A stretch of 64,000 bases of DNA from an uncultured Rhodobiaceae bacterium (GTDB taxonomy: Bacteria > Pseudomonadota > Alphaproteobacteria > Parvibaculales > Parvibaculaceae): assembly GCA_913057645.1 (NCBI GenBank), contig CAJXOU010000007.1, positions 1-64,000 on the forward strand, given 5' to 3'. The notes beneath the pieces were generated by a model. The model searched no databases, was not told where the DNA came from, and saw only the letters and a program-made list of their open reading frames with translations. The position numbers and the translations under genes are program-made. Below, one piece after another: positions 1 to 8,942 of the stretch; within the stretch, counting starts at the first letter, position 1; each line of letters starts with the position of its first letter.

Positions 1-574
1 GGTCAGCGCGTGGCGCTGCGGGTGCGGGTTCTCGCTGTGGGCGAGGAGCGGGGAGTGGGCGGGGGGGGGCGGGGCGGGGTGCCGGCGGGTGACGGCGGGG
101 TGCCGCATCGGCGTGGAGCTCAGGGACGGGTGCGCCGAGCAGGGGCGGGCTCCTGAGCGGGGACAGCGCGTCGTCGGGGCGGACGGCGAGGGCGGGCGGC
201 GGGTGCCTGTCGAGCCGCGTCAGGGCCGCCAGAAGGTCGGCCATCTCGGCCCGGCGCTTTTCGAGCTGGGCGGTCAGCACGGCTTCCGCGCCCTTCAGTC
301 CCTGCAACCTGTCTTCCGAGGCCGAAACGTCGGCTTCCTGGGTCTGTACGCGGGCGGCGGCGTCGATCAGCTTGCGGCGGACCTCTTCGGCTTCCGCGCG
401 GACGGCGTCGGCCTGTGCCTGCAGCTCCTTCTGGCGCTCCAGCGTGGTGTCGATTTCCTTTTGCAGGGCTTCAAGCTCGCCGGGCTCCGCCGTCTGTGCC
501 ATGACGGGAGCGGCGGCCCCGAACATCGCCGCCAGCAGGAGCGGTCCGAGCCTTATGTAGCGGCGCTCACGCAC
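1..574 (-). CDS. Murein hydrolase activator EnvC-like protein, N-terminal part only
   Basis: Partial gene: it begins with GTG at 574, overlapping the upstream mutase-like stop by 8 nt, and runs off the left edge. About residues 9-27 form a hydrophobic, alanine-rich signal-type segment ending in VMAQ. About 100 residues of E/K/Q/A-rich heptads follow, a predicted coiled coil. A signal peptide plus coiled coil directly after gpmI is the usual arrangement of EnvC-type LytM/M23 proteins, which activate periplasmic amidases at the division site. The M23 domain would lie outside the window, so the family call is inferred from architecture and position. Below about position 130 the translation turns into Pro/Arg/Ala-rich low complexity although the frame stays open, which looks like poor sequence at a contig end. 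Confidence 0.65.
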   Translation of the reverse strand, partial: MRERRYIRLGPLLLAAMFGAAAPVMAQTAEPGELEALQKEIDTTLERQKELQAQADAVRAEAEEVRRKLIDAAARVQTQEADVSASEDRLQGLKGAEAVLTAQLEKRRAEMADLLAALTRLDRHPPPALAVRPDDALSPLRSPPLLGAPVPELHADAAPRRHPPAPRPAPPRPLPAPRPQREPAPAAPRAD

Positions 575-2129
575 TGACCCGGTCAGCGGTCTGTGCCGCG
601 GTCAGCGAACGGCCGGTCATCGTCGCCGGAGCGTCCACGCCGCAGAGATGAAGAAGCGTCGGGGCAACGTCGGCGAGCGTGCCGCGTTCGAGCGAGACGT
701 CCTTGCGGCCGCCAATCATGACGAAGGGGACGGGCGATGCCGTGGTGCGGCGGCAGGGTCCGCCGGTCTCCGGATCCAGCATCGTCTCCGCCTTGCCGTA
801 GGTGCCGCAGAGAATCAGCGTGCCGCCACGCTTGTCGATCTGCGCGGCGATCTTTCCGAGGCACTTGTCGACCGCTTCAATGGCCGCGATTGTCGCCTTC
901 AGATTGCCGGTTCGGCCAAGCACGGCCGGGTTTGCGAAGGCGGCGGTGATGACGTCGTGCTCGCCTTTTTTCAGAGCCGCCAGCAGTTCGCTGGTGATGC
1001 TGGCAGAAGCGAGGTCCGGCTTGCGTTCGATCTGTGCGGGCGAGTCCGTCACGAGAACGGTCTCGCCTGTAAACAACGATGCCGCGCCGCCGCGCGCGAA
1101 GGTCGAAAGGTTCGTTTCTGCGATACTTTCGGTCAGCGTCAGCTGTTTCAGTCCCGCTGCCGCAAGCGTTGCAGCAAGGCCCGGCGCAAAGGAGATCGCA
1201 TCGTAGAGCGATGCGACACCGTTTCCGAGCGGGGCACCGAGCTTCACCAGCGAATAGACGCCGGACAGCACCGGGGATTTCTGCGCGAGCCCCGCGGCCA
1301 ACGGGTCCGACAATGCGGCAAGGAGGCTCTGCCCGTGGTCCGGCTGCAGGTTCACGAGGAGCAGCGCATCGTCTTGCCTGATACCGCGGAACGACGACGC
1401 AAGCGCGGGCATCACCCGGTCGTCATCGAGACCCTTGCGATAGCATTCGTCCAGATAGGCGGTCGGATATTCGGTGTAGGGCGCCTCCGCATTGGCGAGC
1501 GCGCGCCACGCGGTCGCGGTCGCCGCCGGGTCGCAGCCGTCATCGAAACCATAGGCGCGGCCGAGCACGCTGCCGAGATCCGCATGTTCCGCGCCTGCGA
1601 TGTCGTCGAGGAACTCGCTCAAATGATCGATGCCGCCCTGTGGACGCGTGTCCTGTCCGTCCATGACGGCGTGAACCCAGACCTTTACGCCCTCATGGCT
1701 CAAAAGCGCGGCGAGAACCGCCATGTAGTGCTGGTTGCCGGCGATGCCCGATGGCGTCACCGCGCCGATCAGGTGAACTGCGCCGCCCAGCGGGCGTACG
1801 CGGGAGACGATTTCCCGGAGGAGCGGATGTGCCGCAATGCCATTCGGTCCGTCGCTTGCAAAGGCGCGGGCGATGCGGGCGGATGGCGGTTCGACCGGGC
1901 GGCCGGCGCCAATCGTCGCATAAGCTGCCTGCGGATGTCCGGGCTTGCCGGAAGCCAGACCCACGGCTTCGCCGGCGGCTTCGAGCTGCGTTGTCGGCCA
2001 TGTCGCCGCCAGCCGGTCATAGATCGGCGTCCGCGCCAGCGCGAGCGCGTTTCCGTCGCGTTCGCCGCGCGCACCCCAGCCGTCCAGCAAAGCAAGGACA
2101 AGAGGTCGAACGCCAGTCATTGCAGTCAT
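567..2129 (-). CDS. gpmI: 2,3-bisphosphoglycerate-independent phosphoglycerate mutase homologue, catalytic residues lost
   Basis: 520 residues, the normal iPGM length, with recognisable family blocks throughout (LDGWG near residue 16, IGAGR near 73-77, DGQDT near 158, TMLDPETG near 449, and the TLLHLCGV-type C-terminus). Active iPGM isomerises 3- and 2-phosphoglycerate using two Mn ions and a phospho-serine. Here the GNSEVGH block reads GHPQAAY (catalytic Ser replaced by Pro66). The Asp/His pair of DMVGH is Ala402/Arg406, the DHGN block is TYGK (Thr443, Tyr444), the last His ligand is Thr462, and two substrate arginines are Gln262 and His265. Only the first Asp ligand (Asp16) remains. The frame is intact, so this looks like a retained pseudoenzyme rather than decay. 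The start is ATG at 2129; ATG at 2120 is possible. It overlaps the envC-like gene. Confidence 0.85.
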   Translation of the reverse strand: MTAMTGVRPLVLALLDGWGARGERDGNALALARTPIYDRLAATWPTTQLEAAGEAVGLASGKPGHPQAAYATIGAGRPVEPPSARIARAFASDGPNGIAAHPLLREIVSRVRPLGGAVHLIGAVTPSGIAGNQHYMAVLAALLSHEGVKVWVHAVMDGQDTRPQGGIDHLSEFLDDIAGAEHADLGSVLGRAYGFDDGCDPAATATAWRALANAEAPYTEYPTAYLDECYRKGLDDDRVMPALASSFRGIRQDDALLLVNLQPDHGQSLLAALSDPLAAGLAQKSPVLSGVYSLVKLGAPLGNGVASLYDAISFAPGLAATLAAAGLKQLTLTESIAETNLSTFARGGAASLFTGETVLVTDSPAQIERKPDLASASITSELLAALKKGEHDVITAAFANPAVLGRTGNLKATIAAIEAVDKCLGKIAAQIDKRGGTLILCGTYGKAETMLDPETGGPCRRTTASPVPFVMIGGRKDVSLERGTLADVAPTLLHLCGVDAPATMTGRSLTAAQTADRVSA

Positions 2130-2244
2130 GATGATCTTGAAATTCCGCGAGCAATTCGAGGCTCGAATCGGCGCGCCCTCCGCGCACGAAATCGGAACCT
2201 AGTGCAAGCGTCACAAAGTGTCCACTTGCCCAGGTACGCGCTTC

Positions 2245-2727
2245 TCACGCGCGGTGATAGGGATGGCCGGAAAGTATCGTAATGGCACGATAGAGCTGTT
2301 CGGCGAGCATGGCACGGGCGAGCATGTGCGGCCATGTCATGGCGCCGAAAGCCATGACATGGGCGGCTTTCTCGCGGATATCTGGTGCGAGGCCGTTTGC
2401 GCCGCCGATGACGAAGGCTATGTCGGCAATGCCGGTGTCGCGCCAGGTTCCCAGTCTTCTTGCGAAGGCGTCGCTGCTTTCGGTTTTGCCGCGCTCATCG
2501 AGCGCAACGAGCGTTGCACCCTTCGCCGTCGCACCGAGCAGAAGTTCCGCCTCGCGTGCCATCAGCGCGGGCGCATCGAGTTTCCGCTTTTCCTCGACCT
2601 CGTTCACGGGGCCTGCGGAAATGCCGATGCCCCGTCCGGCAGCGTCGAGGCGCGAAATATAATCGTCGACAAGAAGTTTTTCGGGGCCCGGTTTCAACCG
2701 CCCCACGGCGCAGATCTGGACGCGCAT
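2245..2727 (-). CDS. rlmH: 23S rRNA (pseudouridine1915-N3)-methyltransferase RlmH
   Basis: 160 residues, the standard size for this SPOUT methyltransferase, which methylates pseudouridine 1915 in helix 69 of 23S rRNA in assembled 70S ribosomes using S-adenosylmethionine. Visible signatures are LDERGK near residue 77, the SAM-binding FVIGGANGL near 105-113, and the C-terminal knot block [19 protein letters not shown] followed by GHPYHR at the end. ATG at 2727. It lies 81 nt downstream of rsfS and 115 nt upstream of the mutase homologue on the same strand, so it is probably co-transcribed with other ribosome-related genes here. Confidence 0.96.
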   Translation of the reverse strand: MRVQICAVGRLKPGPEKLLVDDYISRLDAAGRGIGISAGPVNEVEEKRKLDAPALMAREAELLLGATAKGATLVALDERGKTESSDAFARRLGTWRDTGIADIAFVIGGANGLAPDIREKAAHVMAFGAMTWPHMLARAMLAEQLYRAITILSGHPYHRA

Positions 2728-2808
2728 AAATCCCCCGTCCGGCTAGGCCGGCCACCCTTCAGCGGAGACGGGGAGAAGCCGCGGGCTTCGCCTGAGGGAG
2801 CTATAGCC

Positions 2809-3333
2809 TCAGACAGCCAGCTGGTCGGCCGGTATATCGGCAGACCACATCTTCTCCAGCCTGTAGAACTCGCGCACTTCGGGGCGGAATACATGGATCA
2901 CCACGTCGCCGCCATCGATGAGCACCCAGTCGCCCTGTTTCATTCCCTCGACCTGCGACGTACCGAACCCCGCTTCCTTCATGCGGCGCACGAGATGATC
3001 GGCCACGGCGCCGACATGGCGCTGTGACCGTCCGCTCGCGACGACCATATGATCGGCGATGGGGGTCTTTCCGGTCAGATCGATGGAAACCACATCTTCG
3101 GCCTTGTCTTCCTCCAGGCTCTCGAGCACGAGAGCGAGCATCTTCGAAGACTCGCCGGTACCGGCCGCCTGCCCTTCTCGGGACGCCGCGGCCTCCTTGA
3201 CTGCTCCGGCGGGCTTTGCCCGGCCGGGCTTCTGCTGGACCTTGAGGTCCTGTGATTGTCTGCTCAGGAACAAGCTCCTTGGTTTCGCGTACTGCACATC
3301 TACCTGTGGTGGCCCATCGAACGGCCGCCACAA
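2809..3333 (-). CDS. rsfS: Ribosome silencing factor RsfS
   Basis: The conserved domain spans about residue 65 to the end: KAEDVVSIDLTGKTPIADHMVVASG, then GDWVLIDGGDVVIHVFRPEVREFY and the closing EKMW, as in the Iojap/RsfS family. The protein binds L14 on the 50S subunit and blocks subunit joining during starvation. The open frame begins with TTG at 3333 and adds about 64 basic, low-complexity residues; ATG at 3141 is the first methionine of the conserved domain. Alphaproteobacterial members often carry short variable N-termini, so the true start is uncertain. It is followed by rlmH and preceded by nadD. Confidence 0.93.
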   Translation of the reverse strand: MWRPFDGPPQVDVQYAKPRSLFLSRQSQDLKVQQKPGRAKPAGAVKEAAASREGQAAGTGESSKMLALVLESLEEDKAEDVVSIDLTGKTPIADHMVVASGRSQRHVGAVADHLVRRMKEAGFGTSQVEGMKQGDWVLIDGGDVVIHVFRPEVREFYRLEKMWSADIPADQLAV

Positions 3334-3401
3334 AGAAAAGAATAAGACCGAGAGGGCATCAGTTCAATGACCGGATTCAGACGCTTGCGTGACAGAAGCG
3401 C

Positions 3402-4004
3402 TCAGGCAGGGTGTTTTGCCTGTGCCCGGATTTCCGTCGCGGAATACGTACTTTCCGGACCCGTCAGGAATGCGAGGGCTGGCGGCACGAGATGGGGCAG
3501 GAGGGCCGCGTCACTGGCGTCGAGCGTTGCCTCGCGCAGCGCGGTCGCGGCGGGCGAAAGCCGCGCCTTCAGCGTATAGCCGGGGCGGGGATAGACCGCG
3601 ATCGGCACCGTTTCCGCGATTTCCCGCCAGTTCCGCCATTTGGGGAACTGCAGCATGTTGTCGGCGCCCATCAGCCAGACGAAGCGGATTTCGGGAAAGC
3701 GGCCTGTCAGCGCGGCGAGCGTGTCCGCTGTGTAACGCGTACCGAGCCGCGTCTCGATGTCGCTGACCACGATGCGCGGGTCCCGTGCCATCGCTTCTGC
3801 GGATGCAAGACGCTCGGCGAAAGGCGCCATACCCTTCACGGGCTTCAGCGGATTGCCGGGTGAGACGAGCCACCACACGCGGTCGAGCCCGAGCGCCTTG
3901 AGGCACATCTTCGTTATGTGGAGGTGGCCTTCATGCGCGGGATTGAAGGAGCCGCCGAGCAGTCCGACCTTCAGCCCCGGTGTCAGGAGTTCGCGCCGCG
4001 CCAT
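3402..4004 (-). CDS. nadD: Nicotinate-nucleotide adenylyltransferase NadD
   Basis: 200 residues. NadD transfers AMP from ATP to nicotinate mononucleotide in NAD synthesis. The nucleotidyltransferase signature GGSFNPAHEGH lies at about residues 17-27, with WLMGADNML near 108-116 and the terminal TEIR box (YSATEIR) near 186-192. ATG at 4004; the upstream proA stop is only 7 nt away, which supports translation from one operon mRNA. The gene order proB-proA-nadD-rsfS-rlmH is common in alphaproteobacteria. Confidence 0.96.
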   Translation of the reverse strand: MARRELLTPGLKVGLLGGSFNPAHEGHLHITKMCLKALGLDRVWWLVSPGNPLKPVKGMAPFAERLASAEAMARDPRIVVSDIETRLGTRYTADTLAALTGRFPEIRFVWLMGADNMLQFPKWRNWREIAETVPIAVYPRPGYTLKARLSPAATALREATLDASDAALLPHLVPPALAFLTGPESTYSATEIRAQAKHPA

Positions 4005-4011
4005 CTGCCGC

Positions 4012-5301
4012 TTACGGGCGCACCTGGCCGCTGCCGCGCACCAGGTATTTGAAGCTGGTCAGCTGTTCGACGCCGACAGGTCCGCGTGCATGGAACTTGC
4101 CGGTCGCGATGCCGATTTCCGCGCCCATGCCGAACTCGCCCCCGTCGGCGAATTGTGTCGAGGCGTTGTGCAGCAGGATCGCGCTGTCGATTTCCGCAAA
4201 GAAGCGCTCGGCGGTCTTCTGGTTGCCGGTCACGATGCAGTCGGTGTGGTTGGAACCATATTGTGCAATATGCGCGATGGCGCCGCCGACGCCCTTTACC
4301 ACGCGCACCGCAATGATCGCGTCAAGATACTCGGTGTACCAGTCCTCTTCCGTTGCGGGCTTCACGCGGGTGTCCGCCTTTTGCGCCGCCTCGTCGCCCC
4401 GCACCTCGCAGCCCTCCGCGATAAGCGCCGAGACGAGCGGTTCGAGATGCGTTGCCGCGCAGGCTTCGTCGACGAGCAGCGTCTCCGCAGCCCCGCAGAT
4501 GCCGGTGCGGCGGAGCTTCGCGTTCAGGACAATGTTGCGCGCCATGTCGAGATCGGCTTCGCCGTCGACATAGACGTGGCACACGCCCTCGAGATGCGCG
4601 AAGACGGGCACACGCGCCTCTTCCTGAACGCGCGCGACGAGGCTCTTGCCGCCGCGCGGCACGATGACGTCGAGATTGCCGCCCAAGCCCTTCAGCATTT
4701 CGCCGACCGCAGCCCGGTCCGTCGTCGGCACGAGCTGGATCGAGGCTTCGGGCAGGTTCGAAGCGAAGATGCCTTCGACAAGTGAGGCATGGATCGCCTT
4801 GTTGGAGCGGGACGCTTCCGAGCCGCCGCGCAGCACGGCGGCATTGCCCGCCTTGAGGCAGAGCGCGCCCGCATCCGCCGTCACATTGGGACGGCTCTCG
4901 TAGATGATGCCGATGACGCCGAGCGGCACGCGCACGCGTTCGATGTGGAGTCCGTTCGGGCGGTCCCATTCGGTGATGATGGAACCGACGGGATCTGGAA
5001 GCGCGGCGATCTCCTCCAGCGCGCGGGCAATCGCCTCCACGCGCTTCGTGTCGAGCGTCAGCCGGTCGACCATCGAAGGTGCGAGGCCGTTCTTCACCGC
5101 ATCCGCCACATCATCGGCGTTGGCGGTCAAAATGTCGTCCACATTCGCGCGCACGCACATCGCGGCGGCGAGCAGCGCCGCGTCCTTCTGCTTCGTGGAG
5201 GCCTGGGCGAGCGCTGTCGCGGCTTCACGCGCCCTGATGCCGATTTCGGCCATCAGCGCGGGGACATCTTCGCGTCCGGCGTTGAGTTTCACGATGCTCA
5301 C
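4012..5301 (-). CDS. proA: Gamma-glutamyl phosphate reductase ProA
   Basis: Second step of proline synthesis: NADPH-dependent reduction of gamma-glutamyl phosphate to glutamate semialdehyde. The aldehyde-dehydrogenase fold is evident. The catalytic cysteine sits in [11 protein letters not shown], preceded by [11 protein letters not shown]-like sequence and the [10 protein letters not shown] block. GTG at 5301 is chosen because a GAGACAGG-type ribosome site lies just upstream and the family usually has about 420-430 residues (429 here). The frame stays open to a TTG at 5367, which would add 22 unconserved residues. It lies about 106 nt after proB. Confidence 0.93.
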   Translation of the reverse strand: MSIVKLNAGREDVPALMAEIGIRAREAATALAQASTKQKDAALLAAAMCVRANVDDILTANADDVADAVKNGLAPSMVDRLTLDTKRVEAIARALEEIAALPDPVGSIITEWDRPNGLHIERVRVPLGVIGIIYESRPNVTADAGALCLKAGNAAVLRGGSEASRSNKAIHASLVEGIFASNLPEASIQLVPTTDRAAVGEMLKGLGGNLDVIVPRGGKSLVARVQEEARVPVFAHLEGVCHVYVDGEADLDMARNIVLNAKLRRTGICGAAETLLVDEACAATHLEPLVSALIAEGCEVRGDEAAQKADTRVKPATEEDWYTEYLDAIIAVRVVKGVGGAIAHIAQYGSNHTDCIVTGNQKTAERFFAEIDSAILLHNASTQFADGGEFGMGAEIGIATGKFHARGPVGVEQLTSFKYLVRGSGQVRP

Positions 5302-5407
5302 GGGGCTCACCTGTCTCTCTGTCGATGGGCTGCCGCCAAGTATCTCAGGCAGCCTGTCCGGGTTCAATGGCGCCGGTTTCCCTATCTGGGGACGGCTCCT
5401 CGGAATT

Positions 5408-6526
5408 TCACGGCTTTTTCAGCACGAGATCGTCACGATGGATCATCTCCGCGCGGCCTGAAAAGCCGAGGAGTTCCTCGATTTCGTGGCTGGAATGGCC
5501 CTTGATGATGCGGGCATCCTCGCTCGCATAGGCGCTGAGGCCGCGGGCGATCTCGTGGCCTTCGGCGTCGCGTACCGTCACCGCATCGCCACGGCCGAAA
5601 TCGCCCTCGACAGCGGTGACGCCGGCGGGGAGGAGGCTCCGCCCGCCCATCAGAGCCTTCACCGCACCCTGATCGATGGTTATGGTGCCGAGGCTTTTCA
5701 ACGAACCCGATATCCAGCGCTTCCGGGAGGCAAACGGCGTCGAATGCGCCGCGAACCAGGTACAGCGTGCGCCTTCCTCCACCGCCTGCAGTGGATGAAG
5801 CGCGCGGCCGTTCGCGATCGCCATGCGGGCGCCGCCTTCGGTCGCGATGCGTGCTGCAGCGATCTTCGTCTTCATGCCCCCGCGTGAATAGATGCTCGCC
5901 GCGTCGCCCGCCATCGCCTCGATTTCGGGTGTGATCTCGGCGACTTCCGCGAGATGCTTCGCGCCGGGAAGATGGGGCGGCGCGGTGTAAAGCCCGTCCA
6001 CATCCGACAGCAGCACGAGGCAGTCGGCGGAGACCATGCTTGCGACGCGCGCCGCGAGCCGGTCGTTGTCGCCATAGCGGATTTCCGTCGTCGCCACAGT
6101 GTCGTTTTCGTTGATGACGGGAACGGCGCCAAGCTTCAGGAGCGTGTTGATGGTCGAGCGTGCGTTGAGGTAGCGGCGGCGTTCTTCCGTGTCTTCCAGT
6201 GTCAGAAGCACCTGAGCACAGGAAAATCCATAAGCGGAGAGAATTTCCTGAAACGCATGTGCGAGACCAATCTGTCCGACGGCGGCCGCTGCCTGACTTT
6301 CCTCCAGTTTCAGCTTCCCGGGCGCAAGCTTCAGCGCGCGGCGGCCGAGGGAAATCGCCCCGGAAGAAACGATCATCATTTCCTGTCCCCGCGCGCGCAT
6401 GCGGGCGACGTCTTCAACCAGCGCCTGCAGCCAGGTGCGGTTGAGCTTGCCGGTCTCGTCGTCGGTCAGCAGTGCCGAACCGATCTTCACCACGACGCGC
6501 TGCGCGTTTTCGAGATGCGTGCTCAC
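5408..6526 (-). CDS. proB: Glutamate 5-kinase ProB with PUA domain
   Basis: First step of proline synthesis: ATP-dependent phosphorylation of glutamate. The amino acid kinase domain starts with [10 protein letters not shown], contains [35 protein letters not shown] and [15 protein letters not shown], and is followed by a PUA domain from about residue 270 to 355. The GTG at 6526 overlaps the obgE stop as GTGA and has GAGGG 9 nt upstream, so it is preferred over the TTG at 6535. Proline feedback inhibition is known for the family. Confidence 0.95.
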   Translation of the reverse strand: MSTHLENAQRVVVKIGSALLTDDETGKLNRTWLQALVEDVARMRARGQEMMIVSSGAISLGRRALKLAPGKLKLEESQAAAAVGQIGLAHAFQEILSAYGFSCAQVLLTLEDTEERRRYLNARSTINTLLKLGAVPVINENDTVATTEIRYGDNDRLAARVASMVSADCLVLLSDVDGLYTAPPHLPGAKHLAEVAEITPEIEAMAGDAASIYSRGGMKTKIAAARIATEGGARMAIANGRALHPLQAVEEGARCTWFAAHSTPFASRKRWISGSLKSLGTITIDQGAVKALMGGRSLLPAGVTAVEGDFGRGDAVTVRDAEGHEIARGLSAYASEDARIIKGHSSHEIEELLGFSGRAEMIHRDDLVLKKP

Positions 6527-7563
6527 GGACGCCAACCCTCTTCTTCTTCCGCCGCTTCGGCCTTTTCCTCCTCGCGCCGCAAGGCGATCTCGTCAGCAAC
6601 GAGGCGCAGCACTTCCTTCACGCCTTCGCCCGATACGCCGGAGATGACGCGCACATCGCCGCCGCTTTCCTCGCGCAATGCCCCGAGTTTCTCCGCACGT
6701 TCTTCTTCGGTGAGGGCGTCCACCTTGTTGAGGCAGAGGATTTCGGGCTTCCGGTCGAGCTCGCTGCCATAGGCTTCCAGCTCGCCGCGCACGATGCGAT
6801 AGGCGTCGGCGACGTCGTCCGCGGTGCCGTCAACGAGATGGATCAGGATGTTGCAGCGCTCGACATGGCCGAGAAACCGGTCGCCGAGGCCCGCACCTTC
6901 ATGCGCGCCTTCGATCAGGCCCGGAATGTCGGCGAGCACGAAGGTCCGCGTGTCGACGGTTACGACGCCGAGTCCGGGGGCGAGCGTCGTGAAGGGATAG
7001 TCCGCGATCTTCGGCTTCGCCGCGCTCACGGCGGCAAGGAAAGTCGACTTGCCGGCATTGGGAAGGCCGACGAGCCCGGCATCGGCGATCAGTTTCAGGC
7101 GCAGGACAATTGTCCTTTCCTCGCCTTCCTGGCCTGGGTTCGCGCGGCGCGGCGCCTGGTTGGTCGCGCTCTTGAAATAGGCATTGCCGAAGCCGCCATT
7201 GCCACCCTTCGCAAGCAGCACGCGCTCGCCGACGGTGGTCATGTCGGCGATCAACGTTTCCTCGTCTTCCTCGAAGATCTGCGTGCCGACCGGTACTTTG
7301 AGCACCACGTCTGCGCCGTTCGCGCCGGCGCGGTTCTTGCCCATGCCGTGCATGCCGGTCTTCGCCTTGAAATGCTGCTGGAAGCGGTAGTCGATCAGCG
7401 TGTTCAGCCCTTCGACGCATTCGGCGATGACGCTTCCGCCCCGGCCGCCGTCGCCGCCGTCCGGTCCGCCGAATTCGATGAACTTCTCGCGCCGGAAGCT
7501 CACCGAGCCTGCGCCGCCGTTGCCTGATCGGATATGGATTTTCGCCTGGTCGAGGAACTTCAT
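6523..7563 (-). CDS. obgE: GTPase ObgE/CgtA
   Basis: 346 residues from the ATG at 7563. Essential Obg-family GTPase that associates with the 50S subunit and links ribosome assembly to stress responses. The glycine-rich Obg fold comes first ([29 protein letters not shown]). The G domain follows with G1 GLPNAGKST near residue 167, the G2/switch DYPFTTL, G3 DIPGLIEGA and G4 LNKVD. The C-terminus is a short acidic tail (EEEEGW). It lies downstream of rplU/rpmA, as in most bacteria, and is coupled to proB by a 4-nt overlap. Confidence 0.97.
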   Translation of the reverse strand: MKFLDQAKIHIRSGNGGAGSVSFRREKFIEFGGPDGGDGGRGGSVIAECVEGLNTLIDYRFQQHFKAKTGMHGMGKNRAGANGADVVLKVPVGTQIFEEDEETLIADMTTVGERVLLAKGGNGGFGNAYFKSATNQAPRRANPGQEGEERTIVLRLKLIADAGLVGLPNAGKSTFLAAVSAAKPKIADYPFTTLAPGLGVVTVDTRTFVLADIPGLIEGAHEGAGLGDRFLGHVERCNILIHLVDGTADDVADAYRIVRGELEAYGSELDRKPEILCLNKVDALTEEERAEKLGALREESGGDVRVISGVSGEGVKEVLRLVADEIALRREEEKAEAAEEEEGWRP

Positions 7564-7564
7564 G

Positions 7565-8089
7565 TCACGTTTCCATCTGCGCCAGCCGCATGGTGAGGCA
7601 GCGCACTTTCTCCTGGCGCGCAAGGCACCAGCGGTGGTCCTCGCCAGTATAGCGGAAGCCGAGTTTCGTCAGCACGCGGCCCGAAGCGTGGTTCTCCCAG
7701 AAATGGCCGGAAATCAGCGTCTCGGCGCCGAAACGGGCGACCGCCTCGCCGAGCACGGCCCGCGCTGCCTCGCTCGCATAGCCCTTGTTCCAGTAGGGTT
7801 CGCCGATCCAGTAGCCGATCTCATGCGTTCCGTCGGCATGGGCCTGAAGCCCGCAGGTGCCGATGAAGCCTTCGCCATTCGCTACCGCATAGGTGAATTC
7901 CTCGTCCTCCGCGCGCATGGCCTCCTGCTTGCCGATCCAGTCATGCGCCAGGTCGAGCGAATAGGGATAGGGCATGCGCGACAGCATCCGTGCCACGTTT
8001 CAGTTGTTGGCGAGGCGGGCCAGTCTTTCGGCGTCGTCCCGGCAGAGCGGTCGCAAGGTCAGTCTCTCGGTTTTCAGTTCTTCGCGCAT
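7565..8089 (-). pseudogene. RimJ/RimL-type GNAT N-acetyltransferase interrupted by in-frame TGA
   Basis: Reading from ATG 8089 gives MREELKTERLTLRPL, the typical GNAT opening, then LARLANN, a TGA at 8002-8000, and NVARMLSRMPYPYS in the same frame. Homologues have Trp at this point (NNWNVARML is a common block), and TGG to TGA is a single change. Downstream the family blocks are intact: FIGTCGL, IGYWIGEPYWNKGYASEAARAVL (acetyl-CoA loop) and [15 protein letters not shown] shorter product could start at the ATG at 7987 or 7996, but it would lack the first strand and helix. It lies 1 nt upstream of obgE. A sequencing error is possible. Confidence 0.8.
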
Positions 8090-8124
8090 CGGGCCTTCCC
8101 ATCACGTCTTCGCATGAGGGCATG

Positions 8125-8152
8125 AAAAAAGGGAGATGGCGGTCCATCTCCC
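8125..8152 (-). terminator. Rho-independent terminator after rpmA
   Basis: Perfect 9-bp inverted repeat GGGAGATGG (8131-8139) / CCATCTCCC (8144-8152) with a 4-nt loop. On the minus strand the stem is followed directly by six T residues (8130-8125). It sits 50 nt beyond the rpmA stop and before the acetyltransferase start, so it should end the rplU-rpmA transcript. Confidence 0.88.
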
Positions 8153-8202
8153 TCTTAAATCCCGATGGTTGCCACCTTTGCGAGGCGGCTTCACCTCGCG
8201 TT

Positions 8203-8478
8203 TCAGTCCGCCGCTTCCGGCATGTCGGCCGTGACGACCGAAACGAAGGCGCGGCCGTTCTTGCGGATGCGGAATTCCACCACGCCTTCCGACTTCGCGA
8301 AGATCGTGTGGTCCTTGCCCATGCCGACGTTGCGGCCGGGGTGCCACTGCGTACCGCGCTGGCGGATGATGATGTTGCCCGGAATGACGGCTTCGCCACC
8401 GAACTTCTTCACGCCGAGGCGCCGGCCGGCGCTGTCGCGACCGTTGCGGGAGGAACCGCCTGCCTTCTTGTGAGCCAT
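8203..8478 (-). CDS. rpmA: 50S ribosomal protein L27
   Basis: 91 residues beginning [20 protein letters not shown], the invariant L27 start, followed by [21 protein letters not shown] and [15 protein letters not shown]27 lies near the peptidyl transferase centre, and its N-terminal tail reaches the tRNA acceptor ends. It is 21 nt downstream of rplU and ends just before a clear terminator. Confidence 0.98.
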   Translation of the reverse strand: MAHKKAGGSSRNGRDSAGRRLGVKKFGGEAVIPGNIIIRQRGTQWHPGRNVGMGKDHTIFAKSEGVVEFRIRKNGRAFVSVVTADMPEAAD

Positions 8479-8499
8479 GTTTCTACTCCTGCGTGCCGC

Positions 8500-8814
8500 T
8501 TAGCCGGCGATGTCGAGGATCTTGACGAGCATCAGATCCTGGCGATGGCCGTTCCTGCGACGGTAATTCTGGCGGCGGCGCTTCTTGAAGATTTCGAGCT
8601 TCGGGCCGCGGGTGAGTTCCACCACTTCGGCCTTCACCTTGGCGCCGTCCACGAGAGGCGCGCCGAGCTTCGTCTCGCCGCCTTCGCCGCCAACCATCAG
8701 GACTTCGCCGAGGTCGATCTTGTCGCCGGCCTTCGCGTCGATCCGCTCGATCTCGAGCAGGTCGTCTTTCGCGACCCTGTATTGCTTGCCGCCGGTCCGG
8801 ATGACTGCGAACAT
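8500..8814 (-). CDS. rplU: 50S ribosomal protein L21
   Basis: 104 residues from ATG 8814: MFAVIRTGGKQYRVAKDD, later GGEGGETKLGAPLVDGAKV, and the basic KKRRRQNYRRRNGHRQ near the C-terminus that binds 23S rRNA. The frame extends further upstream, but those codons lie in the structured leader and are not L21-like. It is first in the rplU-rpmA unit, with a promoter and hairpin leader upstream. Confidence 0.98.
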   Translation of the reverse strand: MFAVIRTGGKQYRVAKDDLLEIERIDAKAGDKIDLGEVLMVGGEGGETKLGAPLVDGAKVKAEVVELTRGPKLEIFKKRRRQNYRRRNGHRQDLMLVKILDIAG

Positions 8815-8841
8815 TGTTGATACCACCATGTAACGAAAAAG

Positions 8842-8873
8842 GCCCAGCGTCCGCCGGTGAGCGGCACGGGCCG
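8842..8873 (-). promoter_or_regulatory. Leader hairpin with U-tract upstream of rplU
   Basis: On the minus strand GGCCC (8873-8869) pairs with GGGCC (8846-8842), with an inner CCGC/GCGG pairing. Five T residues follow directly (8841-8837), about 23 nt before the rplU ATG. The layout promoter - hairpin - U-tract - ribosomal gene resembles an attenuator or autoregulatory leader. That role is inferred; no known Rfam leader is recognised by eye. Confidence 0.5.
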
Positions 8874-8884
8874 AATTGGCGCGC

Positions 8885-8912
8885 AATATACAGGGGGAGG
8901 TTGCGCTGTCAA
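8885..8912 (-). promoter_or_regulatory. rplU: Sigma-70-type promoter of rplU-rpmA
   Basis: Minus-strand TTGACA (8912-8907) and TATATT (8890-8885) are separated by 16 nt. This is a near-consensus housekeeping promoter, about 70 nt before the rplU ATG and immediately before the leader hairpin. Confidence 0.8.
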
Positions 8913-8942
8913 GCCGCGAAAACCTTTAAAACCGGCGCTTTC

